DNA of 64,000 bases from Ruegeria sp. HKCCSA071 (GCF_017872555.1 NZ_JAEDOX010000009.1:79233-143232), one strand, 5' to 3'; shown: positions 16,539-26,353, counted from the first letter of the stretch. Notes: generated by a model from the letters alone, not told the origin. Translations and numbers: made by a program.

Positions 16539-17090
16539 ATGGCGACTGAACCCATTAGCGAAGAAGTAGTTGGCGCGTGCGTCGACTCGCATGGCTCTGC
16601 CATCGGGATGCCGCAGCTCTGCTTCGATTGGTTCCCCAACCAGATTTTCTGGCTGGTCATTACGCTGGTCGTCATCTTTCTGGTCCTGTCTCGCGTGGCT
16701 CTGCCCCGCATCGCGGCAATCCTGGCCGAGCGCCGGGGGACCATTACAAATGACCTGGCTGCGGCCGAAGATCTGAAGGCCAAAGCGGTCGAGGCCGAGG
16801 AGGCCTATAACAAGGCGCTGGCCGATGCCCGTGCCGAAGCGCAGCGTATCGCGGCCGAAGCACGCGCAGAAATCCAGGCTGGTCTGGATGACGCGATTGC
16901 AAGGGCGGATGCGGAAATCGCTGCAAAGGCGGCTGAATCGGAAAAGGCAATTGCCGAAATCCGTGCCGGTGCGCTGGAAAGCATTCAAGTGGTCGCCAAG
17001 GATACGGCGGCTGAACTGGTCACCGCGCTGGGCGGCGAGGCGGATGCCAAAGCCATCGACAGTGCCATTGACGCGCAGATGAAAGGATAA
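16539..17090 (+). CDS. atpX: ATP synthase F0 subunit b'
   Basis: A 183-residue peripheral-stalk subunit. An N-terminal extension (residues 1-35) is followed by one membrane helix, [24 protein letters not shown], then a long Ala/Glu-rich coiled coil ([20 protein letters not shown]...). Two different b-type subunits side by side are typical of photosynthetic and related alphaproteobacteria. The symbol for b' varies between annotations. Confidence 0.93.
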   Translation: MATEPISEEVVGACVDSHGSAIGMPQLCFDWFPNQIFWLVITLVVIFLVLSRVALPRIAAILAERRGTITNDLAAAEDLKAKAVEAEEAYNKALADARAEAQRIAAEARAEIQAGLDDAIARADAEIAAKAAESEKAIAEIRAGALESIQVVAKDTAAELVTALGGEADAKAIDSAIDAQMKG

Positions 17091-17095
17091 GTGAC

Positions 17096-17656
17096 ATGCG
17101 GAACACTCTTGCCCTTATCCTGACCGTTGGTGCCGCCAGCCCCGCGCTGGCTGCAAGCGGCCCGTTCTTCTCGCTTGGCAACACCGACTTTGTCGTCCTT
17201 CTGGGCTTCATCGTTTTCATCGCGGTCCTGTTCTACTTCAAGGTGCCGGGCATGATCGGCGGTGCGCTGGACAACCGTGCCGAAGGCATCAAGGCCGAGC
17301 TGGACGAAGCCCGCGCCCTGCATGAAGAAGCACGCAGCCTGCTGGCTTCGTACGAGCGCAAGCAGCGTGAAGTGCAGGCACAGGCCGACGCGATTGTCGA
17401 GGCGGCCAAACAGGACGCGGCTCTGGCTGCGGACCAGGCGAAAGTCGATCTCGAAAAGTCGATCGAACGCCGTCTTGCTGCTGCGCAGGACCAGATTGCC
17501 TCGGCCGAAGCCTCGGCTGTGAAAGACGTGCGCGATCAGGCCGTTTCGGTTGCGGTTGCCGCTGCCAGCTCGGTTCTGGCCAAGCAAATGACAGCCGCGC
17601 AGGCGAACAAGCTGATCGAGGCCTCGATCGCAGATGTGGGCGCCAAGCTGCACTGA
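17096..17656 (+). CDS. atpF: ATP synthase F0 subunit b
   Basis: A 186-residue peripheral-stalk subunit. The N-terminus looks like a signal or membrane segment (TLALILTVGAASPALAAS), followed by the membrane helix TDFVVLLGFIVFIAVLFYFKVPG and a long coiled coil (EGIKAELDEARALHEEARSLLASYERKQREV). It follows b' after five bases and is the last gene of the operon. Confidence 0.94.
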   Translation: MRNTLALILTVGAASPALAASGPFFSLGNTDFVVLLGFIVFIAVLFYFKVPGMIGGALDNRAEGIKAELDEARALHEEARSLLASYERKQREVQAQADAIVEAAKQDAALAADQAKVDLEKSIERRLAAAQDQIASAEASAVKDVRDQAVSVAVAAASSVLAKQMTAAQANKLIEASIADVGAKLH

Positions 17657-17686
17657 CGGGGACACCGACAGGTAAAAAACGCAGAT

Positions 17687-17722
17687 GACCCGAGAGCATT
17701 GCGCTGTCGGGTCTTTTGTTTT
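17687..17722 (+). terminator. Rho-independent terminator of the F0 operon
   Basis: GACCCGA (17687-17693) pairs with TCGGGTC (17707-17713), followed at once by TTTTGTTTT. It lies 31 bases after the atpF stop. Confidence 0.85.
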
Positions 17723-17836
17723 GGTGGCGGGGCTGATTGTATTGACCGGAACATCACCCGGATTCTGTACCCTTCAGAGGGTCTGAATGTTCCGCTTGGG
17801 GTCTAAGGGTGCGAAAAGAGCAGGGAAAGACGGGCC

Positions 17837-18691
17837 GTGGCAGGCGAAGACGTTTCGATGAATATTGTTGGGGTGGTCAGAAACGGCGGGGCCGCGCTGA
17901 TCGAAAGCATCAACAGGATCGAAGACCTGACCACCCGCTTGCACCGCTATTCCGTGACCATCGCGACAAACGACAACGCCGATCGTACAGATCGGGTTCT
18001 GTCCGAATTCGCGCGCCGCGACCCGAATGTGGACCTTGTCCGCATGGATGGTCTGGCGTCCAGACTGCCAGACCGGGTCGAGCGGATCACGGCGGCCAGA
18101 AACGCAGTCCTCAACAGGCTGGAAGAACGCGACAGCGGTCACGACCTGACACTGGTGCTGGATCTGAACGGGCCGAATGTCTGTCTGGACGTTCAGACGG
18201 TTCTGACTGCCGCACAACGGTCCGCACCGCGCTGGGAAGGTGTCTTCGCCAATTCCCAACCGGCCTATTACGATATCTACGCCCTGCGTTGCGCGGGCTG
18301 GTGTGACGAAGACGTCTGGCAAAGAATTCAGACAACGCGCAAACCGCTGTTCGGGCGCCGAAAGTGGCGGAAAGTTCTTCTGAAATCAGCGGTTTTCGAC
18401 CGGCAGTACCACATCCCGTCCGATATGCCCCTGATACCGGTCGACAGCGCCTTCGGCGGTGCAGGAATGTACAAGACCCGCGCCCTGCGTGGCCTGCGCT
18501 ATTCCTGCCGGGACGAAAAGGGCGACCTCGTGTGCGAGCATGTGATGCTGCATAAACACCTCAGGGACCGGGGCGCGCGGCTGTTCATCGACCCGGCCCT
18601 GACAACCATCGCCCCGAATGACGATCTGGGCGAAGGCAGTGGCGCAGCTTTCCCGTCCCATCTGATCCAACCCGAGACCGGCGCCGCCTGA
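17837..18691 (+). CDS. Glycosyltransferase-like protein
   Basis: A 284-residue soluble protein resembling GT-A type glycosyltransferases. It opens with NIVGVVRNGGAALIESINRI, then a Rossmann-like half. TLVLDLNGPNVCLDV may be the DxD-equivalent, VDSAFGGAGMYKTRAL resembles an acceptor loop, and CEHVMLHKHLRDRGARLFIDPAL fits the conserved acidic-His end. It stands alone, so the product is unknown. The GTG start has AGGGAAAG upstream; an ATG at 17858 is the alternative. Confidence 0.5.
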   Translation: MAGEDVSMNIVGVVRNGGAALIESINRIEDLTTRLHRYSVTIATNDNADRTDRVLSEFARRDPNVDLVRMDGLASRLPDRVERITAARNAVLNRLEERDSGHDLTLVLDLNGPNVCLDVQTVLTAAQRSAPRWEGVFANSQPAYYDIYALRCAGWCDEDVWQRIQTTRKPLFGRRKWRKVLLKSAVFDRQYHIPSDMPLIPVDSAFGGAGMYKTRALRGLRYSCRDEKGDLVCEHVMLHKHLRDRGARLFIDPALTTIAPNDDLGEGSGAAFPSHLIQPETGAA

Positions 18692-18714
18692 TCCCTGAGG
18701 GCGCTTGGAAAGCG

Positions 18715-19485
18715 CTAGGCCTGACGGGTTTCGTGCTGCAACCTTTGCTGCGCAACAGCCTCGTTCCGCTCGGCCTTCTGCTGATCGATCATGCAGCGTT
18801 CGACAAAACTCAGATGCGTTTCGACGGCCTGACGTGCGGCTGCTGGATCGCGGGCCTGAAGGGCCGCGTTGATAGTGCTGTGCTGGTCCAGAATGGCCTC
18901 GCGGGTCGCGCGCTGCCGGAACATTGTCTGTCGGTTATAGAACACACCCTGTACCAGCAGGTCATACATCGACCGCATCATATGCAGCATCACCACATTG
19001 TGGCTGGCCTCGATGATGGCCATGTGAAACTCGGCATCCAGCTGCGCCTCTTGGTCCGCGGCGTTCCGGTCATGGGCCGCCCGCATCTTGTTAAAGATCG
19101 CCTGAACAACCTTCAGATCGCTCTCTGATCCCAGCCGCGCGGCCCGTTCTGCCGCCAGCCCCTCCATGTCGCGGCGAAAGGACAGGTAATCGAATACGGC
19201 TTCGTCATGGCTGCTGAACAACCGGATCAGCGCTGGCGAAAAGGCCGACCCCAAAACCTCGGCCACATAGATCCCGGACCCGGCTTTTGTTGTCAGCAAC
19301 CCCTGTTCCTGAAGCTCGGACACCGCATCGCGCAGGGACGGGCGCGACACACCCATCCGTTCGGCCAACTCACGCTCGGGAGGCAGGCGTTCACCGGGGC
19401 GCAGGATGCCGCGCAGGATCAACAGTTCGATCTGGCGAACGACCGCAAGCGACAGTTTTTCCGTCTGAACTTTTTGAAAAGGCAT
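18715..19485 (-). CDS. GntR/FadR family transcriptional regulator
   Basis: A 256-residue regulator with an N-terminal winged helix (LPPERELAERMGVSRPSLRDAVSELQEQGLLTTKAGSGIYV) and a C-terminal FCD ligand domain (LDAEFHMAIIEASHNVVMLHMM ... DQHSTINAALQARDPAAARQAVETHL) with the metal-binding-type Asp and His residues. It is divergent from an aminotransferase, and the intergenic region holds two identical-pattern repeats that fit its operators, so it probably represses that gene and itself. Confidence 0.85.
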   Translation of the reverse strand: MPFQKVQTEKLSLAVVRQIELLILRGILRPGERLPPERELAERMGVSRPSLRDAVSELQEQGLLTTKAGSGIYVAEVLGSAFSPALIRLFSSHDEAVFDYLSFRRDMEGLAAERAARLGSESDLKVVQAIFNKMRAAHDRNAADQEAQLDAEFHMAIIEASHNVVMLHMMRSMYDLLVQGVFYNRQTMFRQRATREAILDQHSTINAALQARDPAAARQAVETHLSFVERCMIDQQKAERNEAVAQQRLQHETRQA

Positions 19486-19502
19486 GATCTGTTCCGAAAT
19501 TG

Positions 19503-19517
19503 GTCAACTCATTTGAC
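19503..19517. promoter_or_regulatory. Operator-like inverted repeat, site 1
   Basis: GTCA-N7-TGAC, here within the wider palindrome TGGTCAACTCATTTGACCA (19501-19519), just upstream of the GntR start. It matches the general look of FadR-type operators (TGGTnnnACCA). Confidence 0.55.
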
Positions 19518-19570
19518 CATGGACCGGGGGGCTGTTCAAGAATACCCGGTCACATCCGCTGAAATATTAG

Positions 19571-19585
19571 GTCAGAAGTGTTGAC
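19571..19585. promoter_or_regulatory. Operator-like inverted repeat, site 2
   Basis: GTCA-N7-TGAC with the same spacing as site 1, 68 bases further on. It overlaps the candidate -35 element of the aminotransferase promoter, which suits a repressor site. Confidence 0.5.
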
Positions 19586-19608
19586 TTTAATTTGAGAAAG
19601 CATAGGCT
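19581..19608 (+). promoter_or_regulatory. Candidate promoter of the aminotransferase gene
   Basis: TTGACT (19581-19586), 16-base spacer, TAGGCT (19603-19608), 27 bases before the start codon. The -35 box overlaps operator-like site 2. Confidence 0.45.
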
Positions 19609-19635
19609 GCGCCGAAATGAGATCGGAGGAGCCTC

Positions 19636-20829
19636 ATGTCCCAACACCCTTTGTTTGCCACCCGGGCCTCCCGGATGAAGGCATCAGAAATCCGCGAGCT
19701 GCTGAAACTGCTCGATCAGCCCGGTATCATTTCCTTTGCAGGTGGCATTCCGGACCCCGCGCTTTTCCCGGCTGAGGCTTTCTCTCAGGCGTTTCAGCAG
19801 GCATTGGGGCCGGACATGCAGGCGCAGGCTCTGCAATATTCCGTCAGCGAAGGCTATGCGCCCCTGCGCCGGTGGCTGGTGCAGCACATGCGCGAATTCG
19901 GGGTGGAATGTGACATGGACAACGTCCTGATCACCTCGGGCTCGCAGCAGGCGCTGGATTATCTGGGCAAGCTGTTTCTGTCCCCCGGCGACACGGCCTT
20001 GGTCGGGTGGCCCACCTATCTGGGCGCGCTTGCCGCGTTCAACGCGTATGAGCCGCGCTTTGACCGGCTCAATGGCAACAAGGGGGCCGATGAATTCAGG
20101 GCTGCGGCAGAGGATGGCGCTGTGAAATTCGCCTATCTGTCGCCCGATTTTGCCAACCCGACAGGCGAAACCCTGACACGCCCGGGCCGTGAGGCATTGC
20201 TGAACCTGACCGACGAACTGGACTGCGCGTTGATCGAAGACGGAGCCTATCAGGCACTGCGCTATGACGGCGATCCGATCCCGCCAATCCTGGCTCTGGA
20301 ACAGGCGCGCAAGGGATCGATCGAAAACTGCCGGACGATCTACTGTGGCAGCTTCTCGAAAACCCTGTCACCGGGTCTGCGCATGGGGTGGGTTGTTGCG
20401 GCCAAGCCGATCATCTCGCAGATGGTTCTGCTGAAACAGGCGGCAGATCTGCATTCGGCAACCATCAACCAGATGGCTGTGCATCAGGTGGCGGAAGCGT
20501 GTTTTGATACTCACATTCCGAAAGTGCGCGACACTTACCGCGCGCGCCGTGATGCGATGCTGGATGCGCTGCAACAGCACATGCCCGACGGGGTCGCGTG
20601 GACGCGCCCCGAAGGCGGCATGTTCGTCTGGGTGACACTCCCGTCGGGAATCAGCGGGTCTGACCTGCTGGCGCAGGCGCTGGATACGGTGAAAGTGGCC
20701 TTTGTGCCGGGGCAGGCGTTTTTCCCCGACGGCAGCGGGGCGAACACGATCCGGCTCAGCTTCTCGAACTCGGACGAGGCGACAATCCGCGAAGGCATCC
20801 GCCGGTTGGGCCAAGTTCTGCGTGCCTGA
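19636..20829 (+). CDS. PLP-dependent aminotransferase, class I/II
   Basis: A 397-residue fold-type I aminotransferase of the subgroup that includes 2-aminoadipate/branched-chain transaminases and MocR C-domains. Seen: ISFAGGIPDPALFP at the N-terminus, QYSVSEGYAPLRRW, ITSGSQQALDYLGKLFLSPGD, the Asn-Pro-Thr-Gly motif in PDFANPTGETL, and the PLP Lys in SFSKTLSPGLRMGW. The substrate is not fixed. A GntR regulator faces it across the operator region. Confidence 0.87.
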   Translation: MSQHPLFATRASRMKASEIRELLKLLDQPGIISFAGGIPDPALFPAEAFSQAFQQALGPDMQAQALQYSVSEGYAPLRRWLVQHMREFGVECDMDNVLITSGSQQALDYLGKLFLSPGDTALVGWPTYLGALAAFNAYEPRFDRLNGNKGADEFRAAAEDGAVKFAYLSPDFANPTGETLTRPGREALLNLTDELDCALIEDGAYQALRYDGDPIPPILALEQARKGSIENCRTIYCGSFSKTLSPGLRMGWVVAAKPIISQMVLLKQAADLHSATINQMAVHQVAEACFDTHIPKVRDTYRARRDAMLDALQQHMPDGVAWTRPEGGMFVWVTLPSGISGSDLLAQALDTVKVAFVPGQAFFPDGSGANTIRLSFSNSDEATIREGIRRLGQVLRA

Positions 20830-20873
20830 CGTCCGGAAAGGTTCTGTTAACCAAATTGCTGCAACTCTGCGGC

Positions 20874-21281
20874 ATGATCCGGTTTCTCGCTCCGCTCCTG
20901 CTGGCCGCCTGCGCCGCCGGGACCCCGCATTTCCGCGACGTTCCTGCCACCCGCGTGGCGGTGAACGGCAGTGTGTTCGATGTGCGCGTGCGCGGCTATC
21001 TCGCCGAGGCGGTGCGGATCAACGCGCAATATGCACCGCGGCTAGGCCCTGTTCGGGATCGCGCCGCGCTGGCCATGGCGCAGGTTTCGGGCTGCCCGAT
21101 CCTCGACGTGCTGGGCGATGCGGCTGTCACGGTTGGTGTTCTGGGGTGTGACCGCGAGGCGGGGGAACGGTTGCTGCTGACTGCCGTCTCGACGCCCCGA
21201 TATGAATGTATCGACTATGGCATCTATGAAAATGTCGGGGGCAGTACCGGGTATCAGGTCTTTGAATGCATCCCATACTGA
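20874..21281 (+). CDS. Small predicted lipoprotein
   Basis: A 135-residue protein that begins MIRFLAPLLLAACAAG, a lipoprotein signal with lipobox LAAC at about residue 13. The mature part contains VAVNGSVFDVRVRGYLAEAVRINAQYAPR and ends with two Cys-containing segments (RYECIDYG, VFECIPY). No family is recognised. The start at 20874 is chosen for the signal peptide; the in-frame TTG at 20856 adds six residues. Confidence 0.6.
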   Translation: MIRFLAPLLLAACAAGTPHFRDVPATRVAVNGSVFDVRVRGYLAEAVRINAQYAPRLGPVRDRAALAMAQVSGCPILDVLGDAAVTVGVLGCDREAGERLLLTAVSTPRYECIDYGIYENVGGSTGYQVFECIPY

Positions 21282-21421
21282 CATACGCGTGTTCCTGCGC
21301 ATTTCGGCAAGATGTTGTGGATAACTTGCGCTGATATCCCATATCCTGCGCAACTGCGTTGACTCGGACCCCATCCCTTGCGCAGACTTTCAATTCATAG
21401 GAATCACGGGACACGCGGCCA

Positions 21422-24400
21422 TTGCGTTTCAGCAAGCTCAAACTGACCGGCTTCAAAAGCTTTGTTGATCCGACCGATCTGATCATCGCGGACGGGTTGA
21501 CCGGTGTGGTGGGTCCGAACGGCTGTGGCAAGTCCAACCTTCTGGAAGCCTTGCGCTGGGTGATGGGTGAAAACCGCCCCAAATCCATGCGCGGCGGCGC
21601 GATGGAGGATGTGATCTTTGCTGGCGCCGCCACACGACCCGCCCGCAATTTCGCCGAAGTTGTCCTGACCATGGACAATTCCGAACGTCTTGCGCCTGCG
21701 GGGTTCAACGACACCGACCAGCTTGAAATCGTGCGCCGGATCACCCGCGATGTCGGCAGCGCCTACAAGACCAACGGCAAGGATGTGCGCGCGCGCGATG
21801 TGCAGATGCTGTTTGCGGATGCCTCGACCGGTGCCCATTCGCCCGCGCTTGTAGGGCAGAACCGCATCGCCGAGCTGATCAGCGCCAAACCCCGCGCCCG
21901 CCGTCGCATTCTGGAAGAGGCCGCTGGGATCTCGGGGTTGTATCAACGCCGGCACGAGGCCGAGCTGAAGCTGAAAGCGACCGAGGCCAACCTGACCCGC
22001 GTCGATGACGTGCTCGAGCAGTTGGGCGGGCAGCTTGCGCAACTGGCCCGTCAGGCCCGTCAGGCCGCACGCTATCGCGAAATCGGCGAACAGCTGCGTC
22101 AGGCCGAGGGGATGCTGCTCTATCGCCGCTGGAAAGAGGCCGACATGGCCCGCCAGCAGGCCGAAGACAAGCTGAGGGACCGGCTTTCCGAGGCTTCCCG
22201 CGCCGAGGCCGAAGCCCGCGCGGCCGCAGCAAAAAGGGCCGGGATCGAAGAAACCCTGCCCCCCCTGCGCGAGGAAGAGGCCATCGCCGCCGCTGTTCTG
22301 CAACGCCAGCAGGTGCAGCGCGATCAACTGACCGATCAGGAAACCCGCGCGCGCCAGACCATTGAAACGCTGACCAGCCGCATCCATCAGCTCGGCAAGG
22401 ATATCGAACGGGAAACTGGCCTGAACCGCGATGCGGGCCAGATGATCGAACGGCTGGAATGGGAAGCCCGCGAACTGGCCAAGGCCGCCGAAGGGCATGA
22501 CACAAAGGTGGCGGAAGCCGCAGAAATTGCCCGCGAAGCGGCTTCGATCCTTCAGGACCGCGAAGACCACCTGTCACAGCAGACCGAAGATATGGCGCGT
22601 CTTGTCGCCCGTCACCAGTCGGCGCAGCGTCTGGTCGAAGACAGCCGCAAGACACTGGCGCGCTCTGAGGGGGAAGAGGAAAAAGCCCGGCTGGCCGTGG
22701 ATGAGGCCAAAACAGCCCTGACCCGCGCCAGCGAGGCGTTTGAAACCGCGCAGGAGGGTGAGGAAGAAGCCCGCGAAGCCGCCGAGGCTGCCGAAGAGGC
22801 GCTGGCCGCCGCAGATGAGTTGCGCACCGAAACGCAGGCCCGCGAAGCCGAGGCACGCGCGCAACGGTCCGAGGCCGAAGGTGAATTGGGTGCAATCCGC
22901 GCCGAAACCACCGCGCTTGCCAAGCTGGTGGAACGCGACACGGCCGAAGGCGGGCAGGTGATGGACCTGCTGCGCGTGGAACCGGGTTTTGAGAAGGCTC
23001 TGGGTGCTGCGCTTGCCGATGACCTCCGTGCACCGCTGGTCGAAGGTGACGGCCCGTCCGGCTGGGTTCAGGTGGCAGGTTATGACAGTGATCAGCCCTT
23101 GCCAGATGGGGTCGACCCGCTGGCGTTGCACGTGTCGGGGCCGGACAGGCTCAGCCGTCGCATCGCGCAGATCGGACTGGTCGATGCGGATCAGGGCGCG
23201 CGGCTGCAGGCGTCGTTGAAGCCGGGCCAGCGTCTTGTGTCCCGCTCCGGCGATCTGTGGCGCTGGGATGGGTTCCGCGCCTGGGCCGAAGATGCGCCAA
23301 GTGCGGCGGCGCTGCGGCTGGAACAGCTCAACAAGCTTGAGGCGCTGAAACAGGAACTGGCCCGCACCGAGGCGCAGGCCGATGGCGCCCGCGCCGCGCA
23401 TGAAACCTTGTCGCAGCAACTGGCGGACGTGACCGAGGCCGACCGCCGCGCGCGCGAAGCCCGCCGCGCCGCTGATCAGCGCATGGCCGAAACCGCACGC
23501 CAGCTCAGCCGCGCCGAGGCGGATCGCAACCTCGCGCAGGGCAAGCTGGAAACCCTGACGCTTGCCGTGGATCGACACAAGGAAGATGCCATGTCCGCCC
23601 GCGTGCAGCTGCGCGAGGCCGAAGCGGCGCTGAACGATCTGGGTGACCTCGACAGCGCCCGCGCCGAGGTTGAGGACATCAAACAGACAGTCGAGGCGGC
23701 GCGGATCACCATGCTGACCCACCGCTCGACCCATGATGAGCTGCGCCGTGAAGGCGACGCCCGCACCCGCCGCACGCAGGAGGTCACCAAGGACCTGAGT
23801 GGCTGGCGGCACCGTCTGGAAACGGCCGAGAAACGGATTTCGGAACTGGCCGAGCGCAAGGAAAGCTCGGAAGAGGAGCTGACCGAGGCCATGGCCGCCC
23901 CCGGTGAGATCGCCGAGGCACGGGAAGAGCTCAACGAGTTGATCGAAGCCGCCGAAGCCCGGCGGGCCGATGCCGCCGACAAGCTGGCCGAAGCAGAAAC
24001 ACAGTTGCGCGACGTGGTGATGGCCGAGCGTGAGGCGGAACGCCTGGCCTCGGAAGCCCGCGAAAACCGCGCCGCAGCCGAGGCGCGCTGTGACGCGGCA
24101 AAGGAAAGCGTGCTTGCGGCAGCAGAACGAATTGCCGAAGACCAGCAACTGACCCCGAACCAGTTGCTGAACCAGCTGGACGTAAACCCCGACCAGATGC
24201 CCGCTGCGGATGCTCTGGAGGCCGAAGTGAACCGTCACAAACGCCAGCGTGACGCCATGGGCGCGGTGAACCTGCGGGCCGAGGAAGACAGCAAGGACGT
24301 TCAGGAAGAATTCGACACGCTCAGCAGTGAAAAGGCCGATCTGGAAGAAGCGATCAAAGCCTTGCGCAGCGGCATCTCCAGCCTCAACCGCGAAGGGCGC

Positions 24401-24877
24401 GAGCGTCTGCTGACCGCGTTTGAACAGGTGAATTCAAACTTCGCGATGCTGTTCAAGCACCTCTTTGGCGGGGGTGAGGCCAATCTGGTCATGGTCGAAA
24501 GCGACGACCCGCTGGATGCGGGGCTGGAAATCATGTGCCAGCCGCCGGGCAAGAAACTCTCGACCCTCAGCCTGCTGTCGGGCGGCGAACAGACCCTGAC
24601 AGCGACCGCGCTGATCTTTGGCGTCTTCCTGGCCAACCCGGCCCCGATCTGTGTGCTGGACGAGGTTGACGCGCCGCTGGACGATGCCAACGTCACCCGT
24701 TTTTGTGACCTGCTGGACGAGATGTGCCGACAGACCGACACCCGTTTCCTGATCATCACCCACCACGCGGTGACCATGGCGCGCATGGATCGTCTGTTCG
24801 GCGTCACCATGCAGGAACAGGGCGTCAGCCAGCTGGTTTCGGTCGACCTGAAGAAGGCCGAGCAGATGGTGGCCTGA
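21422..24877 (+). CDS. smc: Chromosome segregation protein SMC
   Basis: A 1151-residue condensin ATPase that organises and segregates the chromosome with ScpA and ScpB. Walker A is GPNGCGKS (31-38) after the typical start RFSKLKLTGFKSFVDPTDL. Two long Glu/Ala/Arg-rich coiled-coil arms flank a hinge at about residues 500-640. The C-terminal head has the signature LSGGEQTLTATALIF (from 1052) and Walker B VLDEVDAPLDDAN. The TTG start at 21422 fits the family N-terminus. Confidence 0.96.
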   Translation: MRFSKLKLTGFKSFVDPTDLIIADGLTGVVGPNGCGKSNLLEALRWVMGENRPKSMRGGAMEDVIFAGAATRPARNFAEVVLTMDNSERLAPAGFNDTDQLEIVRRITRDVGSAYKTNGKDVRARDVQMLFADASTGAHSPALVGQNRIAELISAKPRARRRILEEAAGISGLYQRRHEAELKLKATEANLTRVDDVLEQLGGQLAQLARQARQAARYREIGEQLRQAEGMLLYRRWKEADMARQQAEDKLRDRLSEASRAEAEARAAAAKRAGIEETLPPLREEEAIAAAVLQRQQVQRDQLTDQETRARQTIETLTSRIHQLGKDIERETGLNRDAGQMIERLEWEARELAKAAEGHDTKVAEAAEIAREAASILQDREDHLSQQTEDMARLVARHQSAQRLVEDSRKTLARSEGEEEKARLAVDEAKTALTRASEAFETAQEGEEEAREAAEAAEEALAAADELRTETQAREAEARAQRSEAEGELGAIRAETTALAKLVERDTAEGGQVMDLLRVEPGFEKALGAALADDLRAPLVEGDGPSGWVQVAGYDSDQPLPDGVDPLALHVSGPDRLSRRIAQIGLVDADQGARLQASLKPGQRLVSRSGDLWRWDGFRAWAEDAPSAAALRLEQLNKLEALKQELARTEAQADGARAAHETLSQQLADVTEADRRAREARRAADQRMAETARQLSRAEADRNLAQGKLETLTLAVDRHKEDAMSARVQLREAEAALNDLGDLDSARAEVEDIKQTVEAARITMLTHRSTHDELRREGDARTRRTQEVTKDLSGWRHRLETAEKRISELAERKESSEEELTEAMAAPGEIAEAREELNELIEAAEARRADAADKLAEAETQLRDVVMAEREAERLASEARENRAAAEARCDAAKESVLAAAERIAEDQQLTPNQLLNQLDVNPDQMPAADALEAEVNRHKRQRDAMGAVNLRAEEDSKDVQEEFDTLSSEKADLEEAIKALRSGISSLNREGRERLLTAFEQVNSNFAMLFKHLFGGGEANLVMVESDDPLDAGLEIMCQPPGKKLSTLSLLSGGEQTLTATALIFGVFLANPAPICVLDEVDAPLDDANVTRFCDLLDEMCRQTDTRFLIITHHAVTMARMDRLFGVTMQEQGVSQLVSVDLKKAEQMVA

Positions 24878-24894
24878 CCGCTCACTGCAACGTT

Positions 24895-25281
24895 ATGAAG
24901 ATTGCAGGCATAACGCGCTACCTTGGCCTCATTACGCGTTTCCTGATCCCCGCCCTCATCGCCGCTACTCCGGTTGTCGCCGCCGACTGGCCCGTCAAAC
25001 CCGGCGATGTCCCGCTGACAGTGGCCGAGCTTGACGCCCTCGCGGGTCAGACGCTGACCTTCTACGATGATGGTCAGGCCAAGTTTTCGGCCGGGGGCGC
25101 CTATTCCTATACCTACGCGGGTGGAGATTCTGCATTCGGAACCTACTCCATCGCCGATGACGGTTCCGTCTGCATCGCGTACCGCAACGGGTTCAGCCGC
25201 TGCGACCTGTATGTCCACAGTGGCGAGCGGCTGATCCTGATCGATCAGAAAGGGGATCGGTACCCGGTGCGGCCCGAATAA
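24895..25281 (+). CDS. Exported protein of unknown function
   Basis: A 128-residue protein with a signal peptide (LITRFLIPALIAATPVVA then ADWPV). The mature part, with LTVAELDALAGQTLTFYDDGQAKFSAGGAYSYTYAGGDSAFGTYSI and CIAYRNGFSRCDLYV, is a small beta-rich domain with two Cys, as in several uncharacterised roseobacter periplasmic proteins. It starts 17 bases after smc. No function is assigned. Confidence 0.6.
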   Translation: MKIAGITRYLGLITRFLIPALIAATPVVAADWPVKPGDVPLTVAELDALAGQTLTFYDDGQAKFSAGGAYSYTYAGGDSAFGTYSIADDGSVCIAYRNGFSRCDLYVHSGERLILIDQKGDRYPVRPE

Positions 25282-25552
25282 GGGAGTCACTGGTTCACGC
25301 CGGTCACTTTGGCATGGACCAACCCGCGCAGCGAACTGAACCTGCGGCAAACGTCAAAGGCCATGCCGGGAACACCAGCCCAAATATGCGCGCCCGAAGA
25401 CGGGCCAGAACCAAACTGTGGGCACCCCGACACAACGCACTGGCGCAAAGCAGGGTAAGTCGCGCCAAAACCGCCGCTGCGGTTGACGAGCCACGCACCG
25501 CTTCGTTAGTGCAGCAGCGATCCCGTTTCGGCTTTGGGCAAGAGGTGCTGTT

Positions 25553-26353
25553 TTGGATTTTCAAGTTGCAAGTTTCTGGTTTGGCTCGCCGTTATCTTGC
25601 GTTGAAAGAGTATGCATTCAGTCCTTTCTGGATCATGGCTATGTCTTCCACCTGTACGTGCTGGATCTGAACATAGATGTTCCCGACGGCGTCGTTGTTC
25701 ATGATGCCCGCGAAATCTATGCAGATGAAACCACCGAAAACCTGACCGGTGGCCGACGACGGATGGCGGTCTATTCAGACATCTTCCGGATCCACATGCT
25801 GCAAAAAACCGACTATGTGTGGGTGGATCTGGATATCTACTGCATCCGGCCGCTGGATGTTCCACCGGACTATCTGTTTGGTGTCGTCTGGCGCAATAAG
25901 GCGATGAACAATTGCGTATTGCGTCTTCCCAAAAATTCTCTGGCACTGAAGCTGATCCTGAATTTCCTTGAGTCAGAAGTCCCGATCCCGTTTTGGTTGG
26001 GCAGTGATCACATTGAAAAACTGGTCAAACGCTATGAGGCGGGCGAGACACTCACGCTTTACGACCTTCCGTGGACGACAACCGGCCCAAGCGTGACCCG
26101 CTGGGCGCTGGGGGTCACTGGTGAAATCGACCGAGGCCAGCATTGGCATTTATATTGGCCGCGTCGCGGGTTTCTGGACCCGGTCGAGAACATTGAAGAC
26201 TACGAACCCGATTGGGCCCGGTTTCATCACTTCCAGGGCGAAACCCGCAGTGGTATTCGCAGTAAGTTCGGCGGTATTCCTCCAAAGGGAAGTTACATCG
26301 ATATTGTCTGTCACAGACATGGAATTGACCCCGAAAAATATCCGGTCACATAA
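25553..26353 (+). CDS. Glycosyltransferase with DxD motif (GT32-like)
   Basis: A 266-residue GT-A type transferase. It contains AVYSDIFRIHMLQKTDYVWVDLDIYCIRPLDV, where the DLD is the metal-binding DxD and the Arg/His helix before it is typical of sugar-binding-region proteins containing DXD. The C-terminal part has TTGPSVTRWAL. No membrane helix is visible. The TTG start at 25553 has AGAGG seven bases upstream. About 270 bases upstream of it (25282-25552) show no convincing gene. Confidence 0.7.
   Translation: MDFQVASFWFGSPLSCVERVCIQSFLDHGYVFHLYVLDLNIDVPDGVVVHDAREIYADETTENLTGGRRRMAVYSDIFRIHMLQKTDYVWVDLDIYCIRPLDVPPDYLFGVVWRNKAMNNCVLRLPKNSLALKLILNFLESEVPIPFWLGSDHIEKLVKRYEAGETLTLYDLPWTTTGPSVTRWALGVTGEIDRGQHWHLYWPRRGFLDPVENIEDYEPDWARFHHFQGETRSGIRSKFGGIPPKGSYIDIVCHRHGIDPEKYPVT

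Noticed and set aside
22574..24238. 554-codon frame antisense to smc
   Set aside because: Mirror of the Glu/Ala-rich coiled coil of SMC; reads as Phe/Leu/Gly-rich without a recognisable domain.
25314..25552. Open frame in the gap between the exported protein and the GT32-like gene
   Set aside because: No ribosome site, Arg/Thr-rich composition and overlap with the next gene in another frame.
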